A stretch of DNA of 64,000 nt from Massilia sp. METH4 (GCF_037094685.1 NZ_CP146614.1:1612001-1676000), one strand, 5' to 3'; positions 54,443 through 62,995 are shown, counted from the stretch's first letter. Notes: generated by a model from the letters alone, not told the origin. Translations and numbers: made by a program.

Positions 54443-55525
54443 ATGAATCGTCGCAAGCTGCTCGCCTTTGCCTCCCTGTCCGCCGCGCTGGGCGCGGCCG
54501 TCATCGCACCGGCGCAGGCGCAGGAACCTCTGAAGGTGGGTTTCGTCTACATCGGCCCCGTGGGCGATGCCGGCTGGACCTATGCCCATGAGCAGGGCCG
54601 CCTCGAAATGGAAAAGGCGCTGGGCGGCAAGGTGAAGTCCACGTATGTCGAGAACGTGCCCGAGAGCGCGGACGCGGAGCGTGTAATCCGCAAGCTTGCG
54701 GCGGATGGCAACAAGCTCATTTTCACGACGTCATTCGGTTACATGAACCCCACGGAAAAAGTGGCGCGGGCATTCCCGAACGTGGTGTTCCAGCATGCCA
54801 CCGGCTTCAAGACCACGAAGAACATGGGCGCCTACGAGGCGCGGCTGTTCGAAGGTTCCTACCTGCAGGGCATCATCGCGGGCAAGATGACCAAGACGAA
54901 CACGCTGGGCTTCGTGGGCTCGTTCCCGGTGCCGGAAGTGATCCGCAACATCAACGCCTTCACCCTGGGCGCGCAAAGCGTGAACCCCAGGATCAAGACC
55001 AAGATCATCTGGGTGAACAGCTGGTACGACCCGGCCAAGGAACGCCAGGCCGCGGAAACGCTGATCGCGCAAGGGGCCGACGTGCTGACGCAGAACACCG
55101 ACTCCCCGGCCACCCTGCAGGCGGCCCAGGAAAAGGGCAAGTACGCGTTCGGCTGGGATTCCGACATGCAGCGCTTCGCACCGAAGGCGCACCTCACCGC
55201 GAGCACCAACCAGTGGGGCGGCTACTACACCGAGGTGGCCAAGGCCGTGCTGGCGGGCACCTGGAAGACCGGCCACGTGCACGGCGGCCTGAAGGAAGGC
55301 ATGGTCAAGATGTCGCCGTTGAACCCGGTGGTGCCGGCCGACGCGGCCAAGATCTTCGAGGCGAAGAAGGCCGCCTTCACGGCCGGCACCTCGACGCCGT
55401 TCACGGGCCCGATCAAGGACCAGTCGGGCGCCCTCAAGGTGCCTGCCGGCGTGGCGATGCCGATGAAGGAGCTCATGTCGATGAACTTCTACGTGCAGGG
55501 CGTGGAAGGCACGATTCCAAAGTAA
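54443..55525 (+). CDS. BMP-family nucleoside-binding protein of an ABC transporter
   Basis: A 360-residue periplasmic binding protein with a cleavable signal (AQAQ at about 24-27). Its core KVGFVYIGPVGDAGWTYAHEQGR, the FGYM...ATG segment and WVNSWYDPAKERQAAETLIAQGADV match the BMP/PnrA family (purine nucleoside binding). It supplies the divergent permease and ATPase genes, which lie on the other side of gntR. A terminator follows. Confidence 0.92.
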   Translation: MNRRKLLAFASLSAALGAAVIAPAQAQEPLKVGFVYIGPVGDAGWTYAHEQGRLEMEKALGGKVKSTYVENVPESADAERVIRKLAADGNKLIFTTSFGYMNPTEKVARAFPNVVFQHATGFKTTKNMGAYEARLFEGSYLQGIIAGKMTKTNTLGFVGSFPVPEVIRNINAFTLGAQSVNPRIKTKIIWVNSWYDPAKERQAAETLIAQGADVLTQNTDSPATLQAAQEKGKYAFGWDSDMQRFAPKAHLTASTNQWGGYYTEVAKAVLAGTWKTGHVHGGLKEGMVKMSPLNPVVPADAAKIFEAKKAAFTAGTSTPFTGPIKDQSGALKVPAGVAMPMKELMSMNFYVQGVEGTIPK

Positions 55526-55536
55526 ATTCCTTTTGG

Positions 55537-55569
55537 CGGAACGGGCTTGCCCCCGTTCCGTTTTTTTTT
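55537..55569 (+). terminator. Intrinsic terminator between bmp and deaminase genes
   Basis: CGGAACGGG and CCCGTTCCG form a 9-base stem with a 6-base loop, followed by nine T. It lies 12 bases after the bmp stop and 13 before the deaminase ATG, so it would reduce transcription of the deaminase gene or ensure it depends on partial read-through. Confidence 0.9.
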
Positions 55570-55581
55570 CGAGATAACGAT

Positions 55582-56064
55582 ATGGCAGAACCGACAGCGC
55601 GCGACCACCAGTTCCTGACGGACGTGCTCGCGCTGGCCCAGCGCTCGCGCGACGAAGGCCACCATCCGTTTGCCGCGATCATCGCCGATGCGGATGGCAA
55701 TGTGATCGCGCAGGCGATGAACGCATCGAGCAGCGACCGCACCGCACACGCGGAAATGAATGCACTGCGCATCGCGTCATCGCAGTATTCGCCCGAGAAG
55801 CTCGCGGGCGCCACGATGTACACGAACGCCGAACCATGCGCGATGTGCGCCGGCGGCACCTACTGGAGCGGCGTGGGGCGCGTGGTGTACGCGATGTCCG
55901 AAGCGACGCTGCTGTCGCTCACGGGCAGCGATCCCGAGAATCCGACCTTGTCGCTGCCGTGCCGGCAGGTGTTCGCCGCCGGGCAAAGGCCGACCGAGGT
56001 GATCGGGCCGTGGCGGGAGGAGGAGGCGAAGGTGGCCCACCAGGGGTTCTGGCACAAGAGCTGA
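55582..56064 (+). CDS. Nucleoside/guanine deaminase (CDA fold)
   Basis: A 160-residue zinc deaminase: His56-Ala-Glu58 and Cys86-x2-Cys89 (NAEPCAMCAGG) give the metal site and proton shuttle. The family includes guanine, guanosine and cytosine deaminases; the closest look is to guanine/guanosine deaminases such as those of Bradyrhizobium or Bacillus GuaD, but the substrate is not fixed by sequence. It is encoded after the nucleoside uptake genes and probably acts on the imported nucleoside or base. Confidence 0.8.
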   Translation: MAEPTARDHQFLTDVLALAQRSRDEGHHPFAAIIADADGNVIAQAMNASSSDRTAHAEMNALRIASSQYSPEKLAGATMYTNAEPCAMCAGGTYWSGVGRVVYAMSEATLLSLTGSDPENPTLSLPCRQVFAAGQRPTEVIGPWREEEAKVAHQGFWHKS

Positions 56065-56094
56065 CATTTCATTACGCCCCCGGCGCCGGCGGGG

Positions 56095-57510
56095 TCAGCC
56101 AGCGGTTTTCCTCGAACGCAACCGCATGCTCATCGCCGTCGGCCCCATCACAAACCCCATCACCTCGTCCGGCGCCAACCGATCCCGCGCCTGCACATCG
56201 ACGAGCTCGAACCGCCCCAGCAACATCGCCATCGCCACCTTCAACTCGATCAGCGACAGGTACCGCCCTGGGCACATGCGCGGGCCGGCACCGAAGGGCA
56301 GCGCCACGCCCTTGTCCGCGCCGCCTCCCGCCAGCCAGCGCTCCGGCTCGAAGCTGTGCGGCTCCGGAAACACGCCGCCATCCACGCTGTCGTGCCGCAG
56401 CACGCACCACAGCAGTGTATCCTTCGGCAGCTTCACGCCCATCACCGTGGTTTCGCGCTGCGCCTGCAAAGGGATGAACGGCGCGGGCGGCTTCAGGCGC
56501 ATCGCTTCGAGGGCACATGCTTCCAGGTAGTCGAGCGCGTTGATGCTTTCCAGCGTCGGCACCTGGGCATGCTGGCGTACTTCCTCCTGCACGCGCGCCA
56601 GCGCATCCGGGTTTTGCCACAGCAGCCAGATCAGCCAGGCCAGCGCGCTGGACGTGGTGTCCTCGCCCGCCAGCAGCATGGTGGTGACGTTGCCGGCCAC
56701 GGAGCTGTCGTCGACGCCGCTGTCCGGCCGGTCGGCTGCGGCCAGCATCGCTTGCAGCATGTTCGCCGGCTGTTCCCGCAGCGTGGGATCGGCAGCCATC
56801 GCCTCGCGTGCGCTGGCGATGAAACCATCCGTGGCTTCACGAACAGCGCGCACGCTACGCTCGAGCGTGCGGTCGGCCGGGAGCTTGAACCAGCGCCAGT
56901 AAGGGAAGGGCAGCAGCGAACGGCGTGCCACCCCCGCCAGCACCGTTTCGACGTGCTGCTGGATCGCATCGTCGCCATTGCCAATTGTGTCGACGTCCGC
57001 GCCGAATGCCAGACCCGCGATCACGTCGACCGTGTAGCGTTTCAAATCGCCCGTCAGGTCGATTTCGCCGTCGCCGGCCGCCACCCAGCGCTGCTCCAGC
57101 CGCTGCGCGACTTGCGCCATGCGGTCGAAGTAGGCCCTGATCGCCGTGGGTGAAAAGGCGCTCATCACCATGCGGCGCTGGTTGCGCCACGCGTCGCCCT
57201 CGGCCAGGAACAGGCCCACGTTGCCACCGAGTTCGGCGGAGACCTCGGCCGTGATGGCAGGACGCCGGAAACCGTCCGGCCGGTCGCGCAGCACGGCCGT
57301 GATGGCAGCGCTGTCGGACAGCACGACCACTTCGCGCGGCCCGATGCGGGCGCGGAACATGCGCCCGTATTTCCGGCTCCATCGTTCCATCGCAAGATGG
57401 ATGGTCGACGGCCGCAATTGCAGGGCGTTGCCCAGCAGCGGCAGGCCGCGCGGGGCCGGCAGCTCGGCGATGGTTTGCGGCAGGGGGGTCTTGAGGGTGG
57501 CAACGCTCAT
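56095..57510 (-). CDS. Cytochrome P450
   Basis: A 471-residue P450. The I-helix motif AGEDTTS (281-287), K-helix Glu335-x-x-Arg338 (EAMRLKP) and the heme-ligand loop FGAGPRMCPG with Cys413 are all intact. It looks like a bacterial class that needs separate ferredoxin partners; none is adjacent. The substrate is unknown. AAGGAG precedes the chosen ATG. It is divergent from an AraC-family gene. Confidence 0.93.
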   Translation of the reverse strand: MSVATLKTPLPQTIAELPAPRGLPLLGNALQLRPSTIHLAMERWSRKYGRMFRARIGPREVVVLSDSAAITAVLRDRPDGFRRPAITAEVSAELGGNVGLFLAEGDAWRNQRRMVMSAFSPTAIRAYFDRMAQVAQRLEQRWVAAGDGEIDLTGDLKRYTVDVIAGLAFGADVDTIGNGDDAIQQHVETVLAGVARRSLLPFPYWRWFKLPADRTLERSVRAVREATDGFIASAREAMAADPTLREQPANMLQAMLAAADRPDSGVDDSSVAGNVTTMLLAGEDTTSSALAWLIWLLWQNPDALARVQEEVRQHAQVPTLESINALDYLEACALEAMRLKPPAPFIPLQAQRETTVMGVKLPKDTLLWCVLRHDSVDGGVFPEPHSFEPERWLAGGGADKGVALPFGAGPRMCPGRYLSLIELKVAMAMLLGRFELVDVQARDRLAPDEVMGFVMGPTAMSMRLRSRKTAG

Positions 57511-57613
57511 GCTGGCTCCTTGCATTCGATGGTGCCAGTGTGCCGTGCGGCGCACCGCCGGTCTTGAATGTTTGCGACACGTGGGCACTCGATGACTGGT
57601 TTAACATCACGCC

Positions 57614-58477
57614 ATGACCACGACTTTGCCTCCGACCGCCGCCCGCCTCGTGCCGCCCCGCGTGGCGCTGGCATCCTGCATTCGCGGCTACATGGTGCGC
57701 AGCACGCTCGGTGTACAGCTGGCCCCCGGGCAGCGCCTGAACCGCTTTCCAGCCACGCCGTTCTGCTCAATCACATGGATGATCGAGGGCAGCGGGGAAT
57801 TGCTGGAACCGGCCAGGGCCGGCGCCGTGGCCCAGCAAGGCATGGCCATCTTTTCCGGGCCATGGACACAGCCTTTCATGACCGGCAATCCCGGTCCCGT
57901 GCATACGTTCACGGTGCTGTTCTTCGCCGACGCGCTGCATGCGCTGACAGGCCTCGACATGGCGGCGCAGCTCGACACCATGGCCCAGGTCGACGCGGTG
58001 CTCGGCGATGAGTGGGATGCGGTGTCCGGCGCCGTGCTGGCGGCGGCGGACGACGAGGCGCGCATCCGGCTGTTCGAGGATTGGCTGGAGCCGCGCTGGC
58101 GTGTCGCGCGCGGCGTCGCTTCCGGCGCGGCGACGTGGTCGCCGGCACGGGACTGGGTGCAGGCGCTGGCCGTGCGCGCCGCGGCGACAGGCGCAGGGCG
58201 CAGCGCTCGGATGGTCGAGCGGCGCGTGCGCGCCTGGGCCGGGCATCCGCTGCGCACCTTGCGGCGGCTCGCTCGTGTCGAGGAATCGCTGCTGGCGGCG
58301 CGCGACGAGCAGCAGGCCGGGCAGCTATCGCTGTCCGATGTCGCCCTGCGCGGCGGGTATTCCGACCAGGCGCATTTGTCACGCGAGGCGCGGGAACTGA
58401 TTGGTGCCAGCCCGCGGGAGATCATCCGTCTGGCGCAGACGGATGAGAGTTATTGGCCGTATCGGATCTGGTGGTGA
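57614..58477 (+). CDS. AraC-family transcriptional regulator
   Basis: A 287-residue regulator. The N-terminal cupin-like part (about 1-120) would sense a ligand; the C-terminal HTH (about 190-285) reads LSLSDVALRGGYSDQAHLSREARELIGASPREI. It is divergent from the P450 gene across 103 bases and is the probable regulator of it. The effector is unknown, and the first HTH of the AraC domain is less conserved. Confidence 0.85.
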   Translation: MTTTLPPTAARLVPPRVALASCIRGYMVRSTLGVQLAPGQRLNRFPATPFCSITWMIEGSGELLEPARAGAVAQQGMAIFSGPWTQPFMTGNPGPVHTFTVLFFADALHALTGLDMAAQLDTMAQVDAVLGDEWDAVSGAVLAAADDEARIRLFEDWLEPRWRVARGVASGAATWSPARDWVQALAVRAAATGAGRSARMVERRVRAWAGHPLRTLRRLARVEESLLAARDEQQAGQLSLSDVALRGGYSDQAHLSREARELIGASPREIIRLAQTDESYWPYRIWW

Positions 58478-58617
58478 GCACGTTAATAACTAGCAACTTC
58501 ATTGCTGACTCAAGTCTTGACAGTCGCATTTAGCAGACCATTGCCCTGAAGCAAAGTCATCCCCTGCTTTGTTCATTATCATCGAGCGAATGAATCACTG
58601 CACGCATGGGGGAACCA

Positions 58618-59346
58618 ATGGCAACTCCGAAGGGCTCCTTCGAGATGTGGAAGGATGGTTTGATCAAGGGTGTCGGCCAAGCAAAGTGGCATACGTATGA
58701 TTGCGAAATCAAAACCTCCATTTCGGAATTTGATCGACATTTAGCCGGCTCCCCTGGGTATGTCATTGTGGATTGGCGTCTTGTAAAAGCCATGCTTTGG
58801 GTAGAAACCGGCGCAGGTCATATACAATGGCGAGTAAAGCCGATGCAAATCGGCGTTCTAGGCGATCCAGGGCTCGATGCCCTACTTGGTGGGAAAGAAG
58901 GTGGAGACATAATCATGCCGCCCAGCTTGAAAGCCACGCTGGATCACAACGCCGCGAGAACTATACCGTCCTACAACATACGTGCAGGTATAGCATACCT
59001 CTTGATGAGGATGGCGAAATTCGAATTTCGCAGCGTCGTGTCTGACGACCCGAAAATATACGAGGCCCCTGTCAACCGAGGCGACAGTATGGCAAGAATT
59101 GCCAAGGTTTGTGGCACTACGACTGACATCCTGCGTCAGCTGAATCCTAAAGCGACGATCTTGCGCCCTGGGCAGGTTCTTTTGTATCGAAAGGGCGCCG
59201 TACAAAGGGTGATAGTCGGCTGGCTACCATTCGCCATCGAAGACGTTGCAAAGCTCTACAATGGTGGTGGGGATGTGAGGTACGCAGAAAAGCTCAGTTT
59301 CGCTCTCAAGTTGGTGAAATATGGTTCGGAGGCCACATGCGCTTGA
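58618..59346 (+). CDS. LysM-containing lytic transglycosylase-like protein, possible antibacterial effector
   Basis: A 242-residue protein without a signal peptide. An SLT-like fold is suggested by Glu63 in AMLWVETGAG, KPMQIG (75-80), YNIRAGIAYL (119-128) and YNGGGD (214-219). The stretch about 148-190 (PVNRGDSMARIAKVCGTT...LNPKATILRPGQVLLY) is a LysM repeat, apparently inserted between the NIxxGxxYL and YNGGG motifs. GGGGGA before the second ATG supports this start over 58606. Base composition is more AT-rich than neighbours, suggesting transfer. It overlaps a lysozyme-inhibitor-like gene by 10 bases. Effector role is inferred. Confidence 0.7.
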   Translation: MATPKGSFEMWKDGLIKGVGQAKWHTYDCEIKTSISEFDRHLAGSPGYVIVDWRLVKAMLWVETGAGHIQWRVKPMQIGVLGDPGLDALLGGKEGGDIIMPPSLKATLDHNAARTIPSYNIRAGIAYLLMRMAKFEFRSVVSDDPKIYEAPVNRGDSMARIAKVCGTTTDILRQLNPKATILRPGQVLLYRKGAVQRVIVGWLPFAIEDVAKLYNGGGDVRYAEKLSFALKLVKYGSEATCA

Positions 59347-59777
59347 ACACTTGGTCCGCTCTTGGGCTTTGGCTGATTCTTTTCAGTGCGCATAGCGCCG
59401 ATCAGCAGAACATCGCTCCAGTTGAAGAAATACTCGACACTTGCTCGTACAGTTCCCAAGCAGGGATGCGTGACTGCCTGGAAGATAGCGTACGCGACAG
59501 TTCGACAGCCGTGAACGCAGCGGAAAAAAAATTTGCTGCAACCATGAGCCGTTGGGATGAACGGCAAAAATACATAGCTGCCGCTCATATGCAGTTCAAC
59601 ATTTCTAAACGTGCCTTCTTGAAATACCGGGACGAACAGTGCGCATTAGCTGCTGCGCTCGGTGGAGGGGCAATTGGAAATGCTCTGGAATTACGGCGTC
59701 TGGCTTGCATTTACGAATTAAATAGGGAACGTAGTAATCAGTTGACACGGTTTTCCTCGTCTCTATATCTTAAATGA
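59337..59777 (+). CDS. LprI-type lysozyme inhibitor-like protein (DUF1311), possible immunity protein
   Basis: A 146-residue secreted protein with a signal peptide (about 1-20) and conserved cysteines Cys36, Cys47, Cys102 and Cys124. The C-terminal pattern KYRDEQCALAAALGGG...RRLACIYELNRERSNQL is the LprI/DUF1311 signature; LprI of Mycobacterium inhibits lysozyme. It would reside in the periplasm, where a transglycosylase or lysozyme acts. GGAGG precedes the ATG. The overlap with the LysM-transglycosylase-like gene suggests a paired function. Confidence 0.75.
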   Translation: MRLNTWSALGLWLILFSAHSADQQNIAPVEEILDTCSYSSQAGMRDCLEDSVRDSSTAVNAAEKKFAATMSRWDERQKYIAAAHMQFNISKRAFLKYRDEQCALAAALGGGAIGNALELRRLACIYELNRERSNQLTRFSSSLYLK

Positions 59778-59810
59778 GTCGAACAAAGCCTTTATCTTTG
59801 CTGGAGACGT

Positions 59811-60473
59811 TCAACACCACCGGATCGGCTCCTTGCCTACCGCCCGCAAATAATCGTTCGCCTTCGAAAACGGCCTGCTCCCAAAGAACCCCTTGTGCGC
59901 CGAAAACGGCGAAGGATGCGGCGACGTGATGACGAGGTGCTTCTTCGTATCGATCAGCGCCTTCTTGGCGATCGCATAACTGCCCCACAAGATGAACACC
60001 AGGTGCTCGCGCTCCTGCGACAGCGTGCGGATCGCGGTATCGGTAAACGTCTCCCAGCCCTTGCCGGCATGCGAACCGGCGGCGCGGGCGCGCACGGTCA
60101 GCACGGCGTTCAGCAGGAACACGCCCTGTTCCGCCCAGTCGGAGAGATCGGTGCGGGTGCGCCGCACGCCCAGGTCGTTTTCCAGTTCCTGGAAGATGTT
60201 TTGCAGGCTGGGTTGCGGGCGGTTGCCCTCGGGGACGGAAAAGCAGAAGCCCATCGCGGCGCCGGGCGTGTGGTATGGGTCCTGGCCGAGGATTACCACT
60301 TTCACCTTGTCGAAGGGCGTCAGGTCGAAGGCGCGGAAGATGTGCCTGCCGGGCGGGCAGCATTGGCCGGCCTGGTATTCGGCGCGCACGAAGTCGGTGA
60401 GCTCGGTCCAGTAGGGCTTGTCGAACTCGGCTTGCAGGTGCTGCTTCCAGGAGGGTTCGATGCGTACGGTCAT
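59811..60473 (-). CDS. ung: Uracil-DNA glycosylase
   Basis: A 220-residue family-1 UDG that removes uracil from DNA. The catalytic motif GQDPYH (63-68, Asp65) and the leucine/minor-groove loop HPSPFSAHKGFFGSRPFS (His185) are intact. It is cytoplasmic and appears monocistronic. The 3' end lies 33 bases from the convergent LprI-like gene. Confidence 0.96.
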   Translation of the reverse strand: MTVRIEPSWKQHLQAEFDKPYWTELTDFVRAEYQAGQCCPPGRHIFRAFDLTPFDKVKVVILGQDPYHTPGAAMGFCFSVPEGNRPQPSLQNIFQELENDLGVRRTRTDLSDWAEQGVFLLNAVLTVRARAAGSHAGKGWETFTDTAIRTLSQEREHLVFILWGSYAIAKKALIDTKKHLVITSPHPSPFSAHKGFFGSRPFSKANDYLRAVGKEPIRWC

Positions 60474-60492
60474 GGCGGGTCCCGATATGAAA

Positions 60493-60514
60493 ACGGCGGC
60501 CCGTGAGCCGCCGT
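60493..60514 (-). terminator. Probable terminator upstream of ung
   Basis: ACGGCGGC and GCCGCCGT form an 8-base stem around a 6-base loop; read on the minus strand it is followed by TTTT. It would end the transcript of the secreted unknown protein and the HTH gene, 20 bases before the ung ATG. Confidence 0.55.
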
Positions 60515-60633
60515 CCGTACAGACAGGTCATGAAGAGCCGACGTCTCGCCAGATGGTCCGCGGTCGACGGCAGCTCGGCTGTGTGCAGCGGAAGCCCGAT
60601 TATACGGTCGCGCGGCGAAACGTCCAGCTACCG

Positions 60634-61365
60634 CTACCCTGCCGTGCCGGGCTCGATCGACTTGACCACCTTGCCCTGTTCGTCGAGCATCTGGATCTGC
60701 GCCTTGCCGTCGGCCGATACCTGCAGCTGCATCCGCGTGCGCCCCCTGGCATCCTTCAATTGCAGCGACGAGCCTTTCTCGCTCGTGTTGCCGAGCCAGA
60801 TGCGGTTCATGCTCAGCTTGCCTTCGTCGGCCAGCTTGTCCCAGTAGGCGCGCCGTTCCGCCTCCGGCAACTTGCGTGCTTCCTCGGCGAACCGCTTACC
60901 GTCGCCGATCACGGTCAGGGTATGGGGCGGCACGTCGTTGATGATCAGGGCGGTCCTCTGGGTGGTGGCGCTGTCGGTATTGATCAGTTGCAGCGCCTGG
61001 TCCTGGCGGAAGCGGTCGAACGTCAGCGAGACGCCGGACGTCACCTTGCCATCGGGCCCGATGCCGCCCTTCTGGATCAGGCCGCCGTTTTCCGTGCCTT
61101 CGTCGTTGATGAACAACATGCCGGCAAAGGAGCGGCGATCCGGTCGCTCGCGTTCCTTTCCCTGAAGAAAGTCGCCCGGGAACTGCGCCTTGTTGGAAAT
61201 GACCATCCGCTTCGTGCCATCCGGCTCGACGATATTGATGCGGCCGACGGTGATCTCGTCGAACTCGGCCTTGCGTTCGGCTTTGGCGCCAGTAAGCGCT
61301 ACCACGGCGGCCAGCGCGGCAGCCATTGTCATGGCGCCGGTGAGGAAAGTACGGATCTGCGACAT
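60634..61365 (-). CDS. Secreted hypothetical protein paired with membrane HTH regulator
   Basis: A 243-residue protein with a signal peptide (about 1-29, ALTGAKAE). The mature part is rich in beta-strand-like stretches (EITVGRINIVEPDGTKRMVISNKA, LQLKDARGRTRMQLQVSADGKAQIQMLDEQGK). I recognise no family. It begins 24 bases after the HTH/TM gene and is probably cotranscribed, which suggests a common task at the membrane. Confidence 0.65.
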   Translation of the reverse strand: MSQIRTFLTGAMTMAAALAAVVALTGAKAERKAEFDEITVGRINIVEPDGTKRMVISNKAQFPGDFLQGKERERPDRRSFAGMLFINDEGTENGGLIQKGGIGPDGKVTSGVSLTFDRFRQDQALQLINTDSATTQRTALIINDVPPHTLTVIGDGKRFAEEARKLPEAERRAYWDKLADEGKLSMNRIWLGNTSEKGSSLQLKDARGRTRMQLQVSADGKAQIQMLDEQGKVVKSIEPGTAG

Positions 61366-61389
61366 GCGGGTGTCTCCTTTCAGGGTTGG

Positions 61390-62145
61390 TCAAGGGCGTT
61401 TTTCTTGCCTGGTGCGGATGCGGCGCAGCCGCCATTCGATGAACAGGCCGACGAAACCGGATGCCAGCACGACCGCGCCAAGGAACTGGAGAATGCGGTT
61501 TTCCGGCGCTTCCTCGTGTCGCGTCTTGACCAGTTCGAAGCGGCGGTGGCCGTTGCGCGCCGGCTCCACGTAGAAGCCGCCGCGATCGGTCCTCGTCTCG
61601 GCAATGGCGGGCCGGGCGCGGTTGGCCTTGAAGTCGGCCATCCGGCTGGCGAATTGTTCATGCGTGATGGTCTTGGCCATCATCTGGAAACTGAGGATTT
61701 CCTGCTGCTTGTCGAAGATGTTGTCCGCTTCGCCGGGCAGGATCACGCCGGGCGACTCATAGCGGTAGATCTTGTTGGAGAAGAAAATGCCGTCGTTCGC
61801 CGCCAGCATCATGGCGAAACCGGTGAGCCAGGCGAGACCGCAGCCGTACAGCCATTTCTTGTGGTCGTGGACCTGCTCCGCCTCGGCCTGGGTGTTGAAC
61901 TGGCTGACAGCGGGGATGTGCCGCAGGGTGGTGGCGAGGAGTTGCTTGTCGATGCCGTCCAGGAAGGTGGCGGCATCCAGGCCCGTGCCGGCAAGGATGG
62001 TAGCGAACATGTCGGCGGAAGGGACCGACTTGTCGTTCTCCAGCTTGGACAGATAGGATTGTTCGATCCCCAGCTGCTCGGCGAACTGCGGCTGGGTGAG
62101 GCCGCGTTCGGTGCGGAGTTTCTTCAGCTTGTCGCCGAAATTCAT
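61390..62145 (-). CDS. XRE-family HTH protein with two membrane helices
   Basis: A 251-residue protein. The N-terminal Cro/CI HTH (about 3-58) reads GDKLKKLRTERGLTQPQFAEQLGIEQSYLSKLENDKSVPS. Two TM helices lie at about 100-120 and 222-243, enclosing a region of about 100 residues that would face the periplasm. AAGGGA precedes the ATG. Such a layout could pass an envelope signal directly to DNA, in the manner of ToxR/CadC. The downstream gene encodes a secreted unknown protein. Targets are unknown. Confidence 0.72.
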   Translation of the reverse strand: MNFGDKLKKLRTERGLTQPQFAEQLGIEQSYLSKLENDKSVPSADMFATILAGTGLDAATFLDGIDKQLLATTLRHIPAVSQFNTQAEAEQVHDHKKWLYGCGLAWLTGFAMMLAANDGIFFSNKIYRYESPGVILPGEADNIFDKQQEILSFQMMAKTITHEQFASRMADFKANRARPAIAETRTDRGGFYVEPARNGHRRFELVKTRHEEAPENRILQFLGAVVLASGFVGLFIEWRLRRIRTRQEKRP

Positions 62146-62268
62146 CACTTCCCTTTCTGCCAGTCATCGAATAGCCCGTATTCTTGGCCATTCATGCAGG
62201 ACTGGGAAGGTGAATATTGATGAATTGGTAAGAATATCGATGCAGGGGAGGTCGGAAATTGCCCGCGG

Positions 62269-62895
62269 TCAACGGGTAGCCAGGCGATCGAACGCTTCCA
62301 CGAAGGCGCGATGTGCCGCCTGCGCCCGGGGGGCGCCAACGTCGAAACTGCAATGCCGCAGATTCGGCAAGGGCGACAGGCCGGCTTCAGCCAGCATGTA
62401 CTCGGCGCGCAGGGCGCCCAGCATGCCATCCACCATGACGTCCTGCATGTAGAGCCCGGCGTTATCGGTATGGCCGGCATCGAGCACGCTGGGAGCGAAG
62501 GCCATCGAGGCGGCACCGAACCGGATCGCTTCGCGCATGGCAACCCGCGCCGCACGACGAAGCGTTTCGCCGTCCAGCAATGCCGGGTCGCCCATGCCGA
62601 TCACCAGGATTGCCCGCGACGCCACGCCCGCCGGAGGCATTGTGATCAACAGGGTTTCCATCGGCTGCGCCCGAAAGGCGCCGGCCTGCCGCAGGCGTGC
62701 CAGCCGGCCGCCGAGGGCTCCGTCAAGCGCCAGTAGTCCGCCGGACATGCCGGCGTTTGTCATTTCGCGCTCGAACATGCATGCAACGCTCAGGTCGACG
62801 TCGGCTTGCGCCGGCCCCCAGGCGACGACGTCGAACTGGACGCCGCATGCGCTGCCGATCGACAGGCGGAGCGGGGTGGTGGAGTGATCGGTCAT
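62269..62895 (-). CDS. Stand-alone peptidase M17 N-terminal domain protein
   Basis: A 208-residue protein. It resembles the non-catalytic N-terminal macro-like domain of leucyl aminopeptidases (LLALDGALGGRLARLRQAGAF, TLLITMPPAGVASRAILVIGMG, ALRAEYML) with no catalytic C domain encoded. The metal-binding residues of M17 are therefore absent. It may be a binding or regulatory protein; function is unknown. Gaps of 123 and 100 bases on either side hold nothing I recognise. Confidence 0.7.
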   Translation of the reverse strand: MTDHSTTPLRLSIGSACGVQFDVVAWGPAQADVDLSVACMFEREMTNAGMSGGLLALDGALGGRLARLRQAGAFRAQPMETLLITMPPAGVASRAILVIGMGDPALLDGETLRRAARVAMREAIRFGAASMAFAPSVLDAGHTDNAGLYMQDVMVDGMLGALRAEYMLAEAGLSPLPNLRHCSFDVGAPRAQAAHRAFVEAFDRLATR

Positions 62896-62995
62896 GGGTG
62901 TTCCTGTTCGATTGGCTCCCGCATGCTACCGTGCCCGACGGTGCATCGGATCGTTCGAAAGTGGCATGCGGCATTGCACTTTTGGACTGTCGGAG

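Noticed and set aside
58500..58560. Sigma-70 promoter from TTGACA at 58517-58522 before the LysM protein
   Set aside because: The -35 is perfect but the position 17 bases on reads ATTGCC, a poor -10; evidence is insufficient for a feature.
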